A stretch of DNA of 64,000 nt, taken from assembly GCA_024690825.1 (NCBI GenBank), contig JAILOK010000112.1, forward strand, positions 30,583-94,582, given 5' to 3'. This DNA is from Lachnospiraceae bacterium (GTDB lineage Bacteria > Bacillota > Clostridia > Lachnospirales > Lachnospiraceae). The notes under the pieces were generated by a model. The model was not told where the DNA came from, did no database searches, and was given only the letters and a program-made list of their open reading frames with translations. The stretch's first letter is position 1. Every line of letters begins with the position of its first letter. Both the position numbers and the translations under genes were made by a program. Positions 46,018 through 55,805 of the stretch are shown one piece after another.

Positions 46018-46467
46018 ATGGATGAAGTCAATTATTCCGAACTGCTGACACAGTATTATGCCGACGATATAGACGCCCTTTCAAAATATATTTCCTATTT
46101 TGAAGCGAAGGGCGGAAAAGATGTAGCTTCCGACTACGACGGGAAGCAGGGAAAGTCTGACATCAGATTTCCCGTATTTGATCCCACGCTGCTGCGGTTT
46201 GCGGATGAAGCCTCAAAGACAAAGCTCATGGATACAAACTACATGTACGGATACAGAAGCGCACACATTTCCACCGTCAAGCAGGAAAGTGACGCAATAA
46301 GCCACGCTCTTCCCAAGGATCTGGACCTTTTGAGAGCCATCTTAAGCCGTTATGTCCTCGAGGGCCGCTACAAAGCTCCCCGATGGATCGAGGGCGCAGA
46401 GAGAAAGGTGTTCTTAAATATTCTCATTAAACTGAGGGATATGAAAAATGCAGCGATCGTGCATTAG
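46018..46467 (+). CDS. Unknown 149-residue cytoplasmic protein
   Basis: A soluble protein beginning MDEVNYSELLTQYYADDIDALSKYI, acidic, without signal peptide or membrane helix, ending RDMKNAAIVH. I do not recognise a family. The ATG at 46018 has AAAGGAGACAGG upstream; a longer frame from 45811 would overlap the divergent gene and was rejected. The last codons lie inside the left copy of a 21-bp direct repeat, and the next gene overlaps it by 20 nt. Confidence 0.8.
   Translation: MDEVNYSELLTQYYADDIDALSKYISYFEAKGGKDVASDYDGKQGKSDIRFPVFDPTLLRFADEASKTKLMDTNYMYGYRSAHISTVKQESDAISHALPKDLDLLRAILSRYVLEGRYKAPRWIEGAERKVFLNILIKLRDMKNAAIVH
46445..46465 (+). repeat. Left copy of a 21-bp direct repeat
   Basis: AAAATGCAGCGAT followed by CGTGCATT recurs at 48652-48672 with one mismatch (C/A). 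This copy spans the end of the 46018 gene and the start of the frameshifted membrane gene. Confidence 0.85.
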
Positions 46468-46900
46468 TTTTTTGCGCTCCAATATCTCCCTGACTTTATT
46501 GTTTTCAGTCTGTGTTTTTATATTATTATTCTCCGCTCTTCTTAATTCTACAAACGATGACGAGCTGAATATCTCCTACCACGGCATGAATGCCTCCGAC
46601 AAGGCTTATTATAATAACGAGACCGGCATCATAGATGTTCCTTCCGGTGGAGTATCCGCAGAAGACGGGGTCTATGCCGTCGTCGGCGAATATTCCTTAA
46701 GGCGGGGCAATTATCATTTTCTTATCACCTATGCCTGCCCCGAAGAGAGTCTTCTGACTTTTAAGAACGGCAGTGAGGTGACAGGATCCGTTATTCTTCC
46801 GAAAAACCAGTCCGAATTTGAAACTTCCCTTTATCTTGACAGGCCGACTGAGATTTTATCATGGAGTTTTCATATGCCGGAAAAGAGTCCATCCAGCTGA
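46448..46900 (+). pseudogene. 5' part of a frameshifted GT-C-like membrane protein gene
   Basis: This frame encodes one N-terminal membrane helix (about residues 11-32) and an extracytoplasmic beta-type region (VPSGGVSAEDGVYAVVGEYSL) before running off into a wrong-frame tail ending SFHMPEKSPSS. The 46861 frame continues naturally with EFSYAGKESIQLKNIHI, a plausible final strand before the next helix. Adding one T to the TTTT run at 46854-46857 would join the two frames. The start has GAGGGA upstream. Either a real frameshift mutation or a sequencing error. Confidence 0.7.
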
Positions 46901-48666
46901 AAAATATCCATATCAGATCCGACAGGCTTTTATTTACCGACTCTCTTTTTTGCGGACTGTCTTTGATCATTATTTTATCCCTGCTGTTTCTTGGCATCAT
47001 AAAAAGAAAATTCCCTTCCGCTGCCGTTATATGTCTCATCTTTTCCGTTCTGACCGTTTCCTTCCCGCTTCTTTCGGGAACCTATCCGGGCGGTTTTGAC
47101 ATGCTCTTTCATCTGATGCGGATGGAGGGAATAAGAGACGGACTGCTTGAGGGACAGTTTCCGGTATTTATCTTTCCTGCGGCCAAATACGGCCACGGAT
47201 ATCTCGGCGCGTTATACCCCTCCCTTTTTATGTATATTCCGGCTATATTGCGGTTTGCGGGTCTTTCGGAACCGGCTGCGTTTAATGCTTTTCTGATCTT
47301 AATAAATGTACTTACCGCATTTCTTGCATACATATCGGTAAAGGGAATTACCGGCTCCAAAGAAGCCGCACTGTTTGGTTCGGTTCTTTACTGCCTTCTG
47401 CCTTTCAGGATATATAATCTTTATACCGGATGCGAGGTTGGCGCTCTTTTAGGCATGGCTTTCTATCCGCTTGCTGTCTGGGGAATATATGAACTGGTAC
47501 TCGGAGAATCCGGGAAGTGGCCCATATTGACTCTTGCTTTTACGGGAATGACAGAATCGCATGTCTTGTCAACTTTATTTATGACTGTTTTCTGTGCTGC
47601 TTTCTGTCTGTTCTTTGCGGACAGGTTCTTAAAGGAAAAAAAGCGTTTTACCGCTCTGATCCGGGCTGCAGCATGGTGCGTCGTGATCAATCTTTTCTAT
47701 CTGGTCCCGTTTTTTTATTACCAAAGGGGACTGAGATATAAAGAGGTTCTGGGCGACAGAGGTCCCGTTAATTTCATGCTGTCCTTCACGGAACTGTTCC
47801 GGATCTCTCCCCTTGACACGTTAAGGCCTACAGCAGGACCCGTTTTGCTTTTTCTGCTTATGACGACCGCTGTCTTTTTCAGTTATAATCTGAGATCCGG
47901 CCTGGTAAAACAGGATAATATCTATTTTTGCAGATTCATGCCGTTTATCACCCTGTTCTCCATAGGTTCCCTGCTTTTTGTAACCCCTGTTTTTCCCTGG
48001 GGCGCGATATTCAAGATCGACCGCCTGTATAAGGCTGTCAGCATTATTCAGTTCCCCTGGCGTCTCCTTGAACTGGCGGGAGTTCTTGCGGTTGTTGCCG
48101 CCGCCGTATCCTTAATAAACTGTGATCTTATCAGAAAATATTCCGCTGTATTTATAAGCATATTGATAATATCCGCCCTCATGAGTGATTTTTGCATAAT
48201 AAGAGATCAGTTTCAGGATTTGCCCGATAATGATCAGAAGCTGTCAGGAAGCTATAATGATGATAATTATAATGATGAATACACTCCCCATAATTACATC
48301 TCGGATGAAGCCATAGCCGATGACTATGTTCCCGTGACATCACAGGGAATTACCGTTACGGATTACAGGAAAAACGGAACTGCCGTATCCTTTACTTATT
48401 CGGCTGACAGTAACGGATCTGTCCGTATTCCGCTCATCTTTTACCAAAGTTACCGGGCAAAAACACAAGGCGGGATTGATCTGCCTCTTTATGAAAGTGA
48501 ACTGGGCACCATACAGATCGATCTGCCAAAAACAGATAATGACACTGTCTTTCTGAAGCATAAAAACCCCTGGTTTATAACCCTTTCCGTATGTCTGTCC
48601 ATAGCGGCTTTGATCGTGTTTTTGTGGAGATTCTTTATTTTCAAAGGAAAGAAAATGCAGCGATAG
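46861..48666 (+). CDS. Main part of a frameshifted GT-C/YfhO-like polytopic membrane protein
   Basis: A 601-codon frame with about eleven helices and an extracytoplasmic tail. GFDMLFHLMRMEGIRDG and ALYPSLFMYIPAILRFAGLS match the paralogue at 32690-34291. The frame has no Shine-Dalgarno and is preceded by a stop, so it is best read as the 3' part of one gene with 46448-46900. If both parts are expressed separately this long part would lack the first helix. Function as for the paralogue: probable surface-glycan enzyme. Confidence 0.7.
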   Translation: MEFSYAGKESIQLKNIHIRSDRLLFTDSLFCGLSLIIILSLLFLGIIKRKFPSAAVICLIFSVLTVSFPLLSGTYPGGFDMLFHLMRMEGIRDGLLEGQFPVFIFPAAKYGHGYLGALYPSLFMYIPAILRFAGLSEPAAFNAFLILINVLTAFLAYISVKGITGSKEAALFGSVLYCLLPFRIYNLYTGCEVGALLGMAFYPLAVWGIYELVLGESGKWPILTLAFTGMTESHVLSTLFMTVFCAAFCLFFADRFLKEKKRFTALIRAAAWCVVINLFYLVPFFYYQRGLRYKEVLGDRGPVNFMLSFTELFRISPLDTLRPTAGPVLLFLLMTTAVFFSYNLRSGLVKQDNIYFCRFMPFITLFSIGSLLFVTPVFPWGAIFKIDRLYKAVSIIQFPWRLLELAGVLAVVAAAVSLINCDLIRKYSAVFISILIISALMSDFCIIRDQFQDLPDNDQKLSGSYNDDNYNDEYTPHNYISDEAIADDYVPVTSQGITVTDYRKNGTAVSFTYSADSNGSVRIPLIFYQSYRAKTQGGIDLPLYESELGTIQIDLPKTDNDTVFLKHKNPWFITLSVCLSIAALIVFLWRFFIFKGKKMQR

Positions 48667-48672
48667 TGCATT
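48652..48672 (+). repeat. Right copy of the 21-bp direct repeat
   Basis: Differs from the left copy at one position (A for C). It covers the last codons of the membrane gene and reads NAAIVH-stop in the frame matching the end of the 46018 gene. Confidence 0.85.
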
Positions 48673-48700
48673 GATGTAAAAAAACCAGTAAATATCTGCA

Positions 48701-48817
48701 GATTATTTCGCTGAAATGCAAGAAAACTATTATGACACAGATTGCTTCGCTGCAGGCAGGAATATTTTTTATATCACGGATTGCTTCGCTGCAGGCAGCT
48801 TTCGCAATCCTACAAAC
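48701..48817 (+). repeat. Three 39-bp tandem repeat units
   Basis: Units begin at 48701, 48740 and 48779. Units two and three share GATTGCTTCGCTGCAGGCAG exactly; unit one is degenerate. The last unit, with its flank, can fold as GGATTGC / GCAATCC enclosing GCTGC / GCAGC. Confidence 0.75.
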
Positions 48818-48831
48818 ATTCGCAATCCGCT

Positions 48832-48858
48832 AAAATGTCTGATGGGATCAGACATTTT
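48832..48858 (+). terminator. Possible terminator hairpin for the upstream membrane gene
   Basis: AAAATGTCTGAT, loop GGG, ATCAGACATTTT: a perfect 12-bp stem. The right arm ends in four T followed by GCTTCTT, so it may act as a weak plus-strand terminator. Confidence 0.5.
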
Positions 48859-48885
48859 GCTTCTTGCTCATGTTTGACCGCTCTC

Positions 48886-48923
48886 AAAAAGAGAAGGTGC
48901 TCATGCAAGCATGGCACCTTCTC
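48886..48923 (-). terminator. Terminator of groESL (bidirectional)
   Basis: GAGAAGGTGC pairs with GCACCTTCTC, with an inner CATGC-AA-GCATG stem. On the minus strand a run of five T follows (48890-48886), 20 nt after the groEL stop; four T follow on the plus strand as well. Confidence 0.9.
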
Positions 48924-48943
48924 TTTTCTCGATCCGGATATTA

Positions 48944-50888
<1,945 letters not shown>

Positions 50889-50970
50889 TTTGAACTTCCT
50901 CCTTTTATATATATATTCTTTATAACTATAGTCTAAACCCCAACCGTTTAACAATATCCGGGGGGTTTTA

Positions 50971-50997
50971 TTAGCACTCTTTATATTTGAGTGCTAA
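50971..50997 (-). promoter_or_regulatory. CIRCE operator (HrcA binding site)
   Basis: Perfect TTAGCACTC - N9 - GAGTGCTAA inverted repeat. HrcA binding here represses groESL until heat or misfolded proteins titrate the repressor. It lies just downstream of the predicted transcription start, 83 nt from the groES ATG. Confidence 0.97.
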
Positions 50998-51007
50998 CCC
51001 AAAACAC

Positions 51008-51036
51008 ATAATACTTTTTTACTATTTACAATGCAA
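51008..51036 (-). promoter_or_regulatory. groESL promoter
   Basis: On the minus strand TTGCAT (51036-51031), a 17-nt spacer and TATTAT (51013-51008) lie directly upstream of CIRCE, the usual arrangement for HrcA control. Confidence 0.8.
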
Positions 51037-51068
51037 ATCCGAAAAAATGATATATTTCTCTCGTTTTC

Positions 51069-51758
51069 TCATTTATTCTCTTCTTTTCTCTCTTTTTCTT
51101 CGTTTTGCTTTATTCCTGTCATAAATAATATCTTGCCGCGCCCTTCAACACCCAAAGCCTGTTCCAGTCTTTCAACCGAACATATGCCTGTTTCCCTGCA
51201 GTATGCGTTGTGCGGATGCATCCCTTCATCTTTATCCTTTGTCACACACACCGTATGTATCTGCTGCATGATATCCTTCGCATCATTATAATAAGTGATT
51301 ATAAATACTCTGCTGTCCTGTGCCAGCTTCTCAAAATCCCTTCTTTTGAAGGAAAAGCTTACATTGTCAAATACTTTTGATAGATATCTGTAAAGGGCAT
51401 AGGGAGAAGTTCCGAATCTCCCTCCCAGCACGGAGCCCTTCTTTTCAAATGTGCTTATGAGCTCGGGGAGGTCTTTTGGGAATCCCAGTGACAACAGGGC
51501 ATTATATACCGCTATGATCTCACAGCCGGCATAGGCCATGTCAGTTTTTCCGAACATCAGATCTTTCATGGCATGCTGGTTTTCTATGAAACCGTCTTTT
51601 CCGGTTAAATTTCCCGTCCGGAGTTCTTCAATATTTATATCCCTGTTTCTGCTCCGCTTTTTTTTTGATATGAAGCTGAACAGACTGAAAAAACGAAGGG
51701 CTCCCACAACAAGCGCATTGGGGAGCCCCGGTATGAACTCTTTTATTATACGGACCAT
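51069..51758 (-). CDS. Unknown protein with papain/C39-like peptidase features
   Basis: A 229-residue protein. Its middle resembles papain-fold (C39-like) peptidases: the candidate Cys in MAYAGCEIIAVYNALLSLG and a candidate His in EGMHPHNAYCRE, followed by VERLEQALG. The N-terminal hydrophobic segment (about 8-33) could be a membrane anchor. The usual Gln of the oxyanion hole may be the one in ENQHAMKDLM. Catalysis is uncertain; it may be a catalytically dead fold. The ATG at 51758 follows AAGGA; the gene starts 2 nt after the TelA gene stop, so it probably belongs to that operon. Confidence 0.7.
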   Translation of the reverse strand: MVRIIKEFIPGLPNALVVGALRFFSLFSFISKKKRSRNRDINIEELRTGNLTGKDGFIENQHAMKDLMFGKTDMAYAGCEIIAVYNALLSLGFPKDLPELISTFEKKGSVLGGRFGTSPYALYRYLSKVFDNVSFSFKRRDFEKLAQDSRVFIITYYNDAKDIMQQIHTVCVTKDKDEGMHPHNAYCRETGICSVERLEQALGVEGRGKILFMTGIKQNEEKERKEENK

Positions 51759-51760
51759 TA

Positions 51761-52978
51761 TCAATCCTTCTTTGCCCTGACTTCAAGGAGCTTGTTTTTA
51801 AGCTCATTTTCCATCCTGCTCATTTCCTGTTCGGCAAGGGCCCTCTTTTCCCTTCCTTCCGCCTGTATCTTCATGACCTCATCAAAGGTGGATATCAGGG
51901 ACTGGTTGGTCTTGTTCAGGGTCTCAAGATCCACTATTCCTCTCTGTGATTCCTTTTCCGTTTCGATGGTTGCAGTCTTTAAGGCTTCGGCATTTGCCGT
52001 GAGCATCTGGTTTGTTATATCCGTCACTGCCCTCTGCGCCTTTGCGGCCTCAGTGGAATTCTGTATGCCTAAGGCTATGACCATCTGGCTCTTCCAGAGA
52101 GGTATGGTATTAACGACAGTCGACCTGATCTTGTCCACCATCTGAACATCGCTTGCCTGTATCATGCGGATCTGGGGAGCGGTCTGCATGGCTATCGTCC
52201 TTGTAAGCTCCAGATCGGTGATCTTTTTTGAAAACCTCTCGCACATCTCCTGATAATCACGGGCTTTCTGAGCATCCTCAGGAAGTCCGCTCTTTTCTGC
52301 TTTTTCCTGCAGTTCGGGAAGGATCTTTCCTTCTGCCTCTTCCAGTTTTTTCTTTCCCGCCAGGATGTACATGGTCAGTTCCTTAAAGTAGTTAAGGTTC
52401 ATTTCATACATCTTGTCGAGTGTGGCAGTATCCTTTAAGAGCTTTGTCTCATGCATCTGAAGCGCGTCAATGATCTTGTTGACATTTACTTCCGCTTTGT
52501 CATATCTTGCCTTGAGCGCTGTTGCTTTTGTTGCCTGTCTGTTAAAAAAGCCCTTTATGCCCTTTTCCTCCTGGTTGAAGCCTTTAAGTTCCGTTACCAG
52601 GTTTGCGAGCATGCTTCCGACCTCTCCCATATCCTTTGATCTGACATTATCAAGAGCCTTGTCGGAAAATTCGGCCATCTTCTGCTGGGTAGCTGCTCCG
52701 TAAGTGAGTATGGTATTTGTCTGGGTGATGTCTATCTTTTCGGCAAACTCATCCACCATCTTCTGCTCTTCGGGAGTCAGTCTCTGCTCCTCGTCTGACA
52801 GGATCACATCTGTCACATTCACCTTCGGTATATTTATATTTTGTCTGGGAACCTCCTTTACTTCCGGCATCGGTACCTCAGGTAAAGGATCTTCCGGCGC
52901 CGGCGCGTCTGCAAAGGGTTCAAGCGTCAGCACCGGTGAAGGTGTCTCCACTACTTCCGCTTCCACATATTCATCCAT
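51761..52978 (-). CDS. TelA-family (toxic anion resistance) protein
   Basis: A 405-residue, mostly helical protein with a Pro/Glu-rich N-terminus (about 1-45) and a TelA core containing ARYDKAEVNVNKIIDALQMHETKLLKD, IPLWKSQMVIALGIQNSTEAAKAQ and an ERE(K)-rich C-terminal helix. TelA proteins were named for tellurite resistance, but their role is probably envelope or stress related. It sits downstream of XpaC, its usual neighbour. RBS AGGAGGACAAT precedes the ATG. Confidence 0.88.
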   Translation of the reverse strand: MDEYVEAEVVETPSPVLTLEPFADAPAPEDPLPEVPMPEVKEVPRQNINIPKVNVTDVILSDEEQRLTPEEQKMVDEFAEKIDITQTNTILTYGAATQQKMAEFSDKALDNVRSKDMGEVGSMLANLVTELKGFNQEEKGIKGFFNRQATKATALKARYDKAEVNVNKIIDALQMHETKLLKDTATLDKMYEMNLNYFKELTMYILAGKKKLEEAEGKILPELQEKAEKSGLPEDAQKARDYQEMCERFSKKITDLELTRTIAMQTAPQIRMIQASDVQMVDKIRSTVVNTIPLWKSQMVIALGIQNSTEAAKAQRAVTDITNQMLTANAEALKTATIETEKESQRGIVDLETLNKTNQSLISTFDEVMKIQAEGREKRALAEQEMSRMENELKNKLLEVRAKKD

Positions 52979-52995
52979 TTTTTATTGTCCTCCTA

Positions 52996-54276
52996 TCAAT
53001 CCGGTTTTATGTCTGAAGTGAATTTTTTTCCTGTCAGACCCTCCTGTTTCAACAGGGTCTTCATAACCTCGGCATCTGTTGAAATATCCAGACTCGTGTC
53101 CTCAAACATATCATCAAACAATCTGTCAAAGGCGTCATTTAATGTATCTATTGTGTCTTCGATCTCTTTTTTTGATTTATCGATATTCTCACTTGTTTTT
53201 CCCTGTCTGTCAAGGTCTGCGTAAGCGTTCAGAAGCTTAACCGTCGTGGGAAGATAATAATTCATCAGCCGTCTCAAATCCTCGGTAAGTGTCGGCTGTT
53301 TCCTGGCTCTTAAAAGGATCATCTCGACGGAATGCTTCATCCTGTCTATCTTTGCGGACATCTCTTCTCCGGGGATTTCATCGTTGCACTGCTGTATCTT
53401 TGCAAGATAATCCTCTCCGGCCCTAAAGATCTCTTTCTGGGACTGGGTCAGTCCTTCCTCTTCCCTTTCTTTTTCCGCTATCCTAGCCTCAAGATTCTTT
53501 TTTGTATTCAGATACTGTTCATAGGTCGCATCGCTTGTGATAAGACAGGTTTCCTCTTCATCTATATGTCCCTGAAGAAAAAGACCCCCTCCGATCATTC
53601 TTTTCAGGTCCTTTACCGTCGCCTTTTCCGTGCGTCCCACCACAGCCGCGAGATTCTTTATTTCGGCATAGGTCCGGCCCGAAAGGGTCGAAAGATACTT
53701 GTCAAATCTTGTAAATCTGACTATGCTTGATATTCCCCAGGCACCGATCCCGAAAAGGGCTCCGGGAAGGATCATGCCGATGAAAGCCCACGGACTTGTC
53801 AGTGAAAGAATAAGGACTATCATAAAAAAGAGCAGCCCCATGGAGAATCCGCCGGCAATGGCAAAGATGCTCATCACTTTTTTCATGGCTGATCTGTCAT
53901 ACAAAGCAGGAGCTGCTTCTCTGGCAGCTTTCTGCATCTGCCTGCTTTCCATCCTGTGGTCGCGGTTTATCCTGTTGATATACTTTGCCGTCTTCGTATC
54001 TTTCCAGTCAGGATCTTCATCGATATCTTCTTTTTTCAGGTTCCTTCCCTTGATATCCCGCATGGTCCCGGCAGGAGAATCGTATGCATAACTGTCTACA
54101 TATTTCTCCTTTTCCGGAGGGAAACCTGCTGCTTTTTTTACGCCCTTTCCCACCGAATCCGCTGCTCTTGAAGCTATATCGGATATATTCCTGCTCAGGT
54201 TCGAAAAATCTCCGCGTTTTACTGCGTTTGAAATTGTCTGTTCAAGTTCTTTTCCAAATTCCTGGAGATCACTCAT
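52996..54276 (-). CDS. XpaC-family membrane protein
   Basis: A 426-residue protein named after 5-bromo-4-chloroindolyl phosphate hydrolysis in Bacillus. Two helices near residues 137-180 (IFAIAGGFSMGLLFFMIVLI, WAFIGMILPGALFGIGAWGI) anchor it; the C-terminal half is helical with DDMFEDTSLDISTDAEVMKTLLKQEG, a family end. It is found with TelA in many Firmicutes and may form a complex with it. The gene ends 17 nt before telA. Function unproven. Confidence 0.83.
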   Translation of the reverse strand: MSDLQEFGKELEQTISNAVKRGDFSNLSRNISDIASRAADSVGKGVKKAAGFPPEKEKYVDSYAYDSPAGTMRDIKGRNLKKEDIDEDPDWKDTKTAKYINRINRDHRMESRQMQKAAREAAPALYDRSAMKKVMSIFAIAGGFSMGLLFFMIVLILSLTSPWAFIGMILPGALFGIGAWGISSIVRFTRFDKYLSTLSGRTYAEIKNLAAVVGRTEKATVKDLKRMIGGGLFLQGHIDEEETCLITSDATYEQYLNTKKNLEARIAEKEREEEGLTQSQKEIFRAGEDYLAKIQQCNDEIPGEEMSAKIDRMKHSVEMILLRARKQPTLTEDLRRLMNYYLPTTVKLLNAYADLDRQGKTSENIDKSKKEIEDTIDTLNDAFDRLFDDMFEDTSLDISTDAEVMKTLLKQEGLTGKKFTSDIKPD

Positions 54277-54281
54277 AATGC

Positions 54282-55763
54282 TTAAATCTTAAATAAGGTG
54301 CTTAAGATGCCTCTTCCGAGGCTTGCCCCGACATTTCCTCCCAGTATTTTTCCGAAAGATCCGAAACTCTTGCCTACGCTTTTTCCGACCTCCCGGCCAA
54401 CCGTGCCCGCAACCGTGGTTCCCAGTGACTTCGCGGCTTTTTTTGCCTGACGCGTCTGGGCCTCTTTTTCCTTTGCGGCCCTCTTTCCGGCAGCTGCCAG
54501 TTCCTTTTCGTTTTCCTCAGCCTCAGCTTTTTCAAGACCTTTTCTCTGAAGAAATTCATAGGCTGAATCGGGATCAACCGCTGCCGCATATTTTGAATAA
54601 AGGAAACTGCTTTTTATATTCTTTTCTCTTTCACTGTCATCTATACTGCCATGGAAACTTTCCGCCATAAGGACAAACACTTTTTGTGCCATTCCGGGGA
54701 CTCCCTTCTCATCGGGAAATGAAACGATTGCTTCACCGGTACCCAGCTGCATTATCGCTTCATATGTATTGAAATCCGGATTTTCCCTGAAGCCTTCCGC
54801 TGCCGCCTTTACAGACTTCTGTTCCGCGGGAGTATATGCGTGCAGGGCATGCTGCACTCTGTTTCCCAGCTGGGCAAGCACTCCCTCGGGAATGTCCCTG
54901 GGATTCTGAGTGATAAAGAATATGCCCACTCCCTTTGACCTGATGAGCTTTACAACCTGCTCGATTTTTTCAAGAAGGGCTTTTGACGCTCCGTTAAAGA
55001 GAAGGTGCGCTTCATCAAAGAAGAAAACCATCTTCGGCTTATCCAGATCCCCCACCTCGGGCAGAGTCTCAAAAAGCTCAGACATCATATAAAGAAGAAA
55101 GGTGGAATACAGAACACCGTCGTTTACCAGACTTAAGCAGTCAAGGATGTTTATCATCCCCTTTCCTTCTGACTGTGAAAAAAGATCTGTGATGTTTATC
55201 GCAGGTTCACCGAAAAAAACATCTCCCCCGGCAGTTTCAAGACTTACCAGCGCTCTTATTATGGCGGTTATCGATACTCCGCTCATCTTTCCGTATTCGG
55301 CCTCATATGATCTGTGATTTTCGGAAACATAGTTCAACATGGCCTTCAGATCTTTGGTGTCGATGAGAAGCAGTCCCTCATCATCTGCGATCTTAAAGAC
55401 GACCTTCAGTATATCGCTCTGCGTCTCATTTAACGACAGGATCCTCGAAAGGAGCAAGGGCCCCATCTCAGATATGGTGGTACGAAGCTGTATGCCCCTC
55501 TTCCCGTAAATATCCCAGAAAGTAACGGGATACGCGCTTCCGTTTCCGGGAAGACAGCATCCGGCCAGATCCCCTTTTACATCCGCAAGGAACACCGGCA
55601 CTCCCATGGCTGAAAATGATTCCGCCATGCCCTTTAATGTGACCGTCTTCCCGGTTCCCGTGGCTCCCGCTATGAGACCATGGCGGTTTGCCATGCCGGG
55701 ATATAAAAATATCTCTTCTCCCTTGTCGTTATTTCCGATCAGGACCTTTTTATCTTTATACAT
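54282..55763 (-). CDS. HerA-like (DUF853) ATPase
   Basis: A 493-residue P-loop ATPase. Walker A GATGTGKT near residue 33-40, Walker B MVFFFDEAHLLF, and sensor-type FFITQNPRDIP. Relatives are grouped as DUF853/HerA-like; HerA helicases translocate DNA, but many DUF853 members have no known role. The C-terminal 80 residues are Ala/Lys/Glu rich then Gly rich. It precedes xpaC by 5 nt. RBS AGGGGTGG lies before the ATG. Confidence 0.85.
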   Translation of the reverse strand: MYKDKKVLIGNNDKGEEIFLYPGMANRHGLIAGATGTGKTVTLKGMAESFSAMGVPVFLADVKGDLAGCCLPGNGSAYPVTFWDIYGKRGIQLRTTISEMGPLLLSRILSLNETQSDILKVVFKIADDEGLLLIDTKDLKAMLNYVSENHRSYEAEYGKMSGVSITAIIRALVSLETAGGDVFFGEPAINITDLFSQSEGKGMINILDCLSLVNDGVLYSTFLLYMMSELFETLPEVGDLDKPKMVFFFDEAHLLFNGASKALLEKIEQVVKLIRSKGVGIFFITQNPRDIPEGVLAQLGNRVQHALHAYTPAEQKSVKAAAEGFRENPDFNTYEAIMQLGTGEAIVSFPDEKGVPGMAQKVFVLMAESFHGSIDDSEREKNIKSSFLYSKYAAAVDPDSAYEFLQRKGLEKAEAEENEKELAAAGKRAAKEKEAQTRQAKKAAKSLGTTVAGTVGREVGKSVGKSFGSFGKILGGNVGASLGRGILSTLFKI

Positions 55764-55805
55764 ATATCCACCCCTAAGCCAAAGATATGTTCATGATCAA
55801 AACTC

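Larger units (their letters stand above)
48667..48943. other. Repeat-rich intergenic region after the GT-C-like gene
   Basis: This 277-bp gap holds a 39-bp tandem repeat (48701-48817), two copies of TTCGCAATCC (48801 and 48819), a perfect hairpin (48832-48858) and the bidirectional terminator (48886-48927). A small open frame of 52 codons from ATG 48715 is generated by the repeat and has no Shine-Dalgarno. No gene was recognised. Confidence 0.5.

Noticed and set aside
46840..46880. Programmed ribosomal frameshift in the GT-C-like gene
   Set aside because: The junction ATT TTA TCA has no slippery heptamer and re-pairing after a -1 slip would be poor; a one-base deletion in a T-run is simpler.
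48715..48873. Small open frame of 52 codons with 13-residue repeats
   Set aside because: No Shine-Dalgarno or promoter is seen, the repeat itself explains the open frame, and the hairpins and terminator nearby suggest intergenic sequence.
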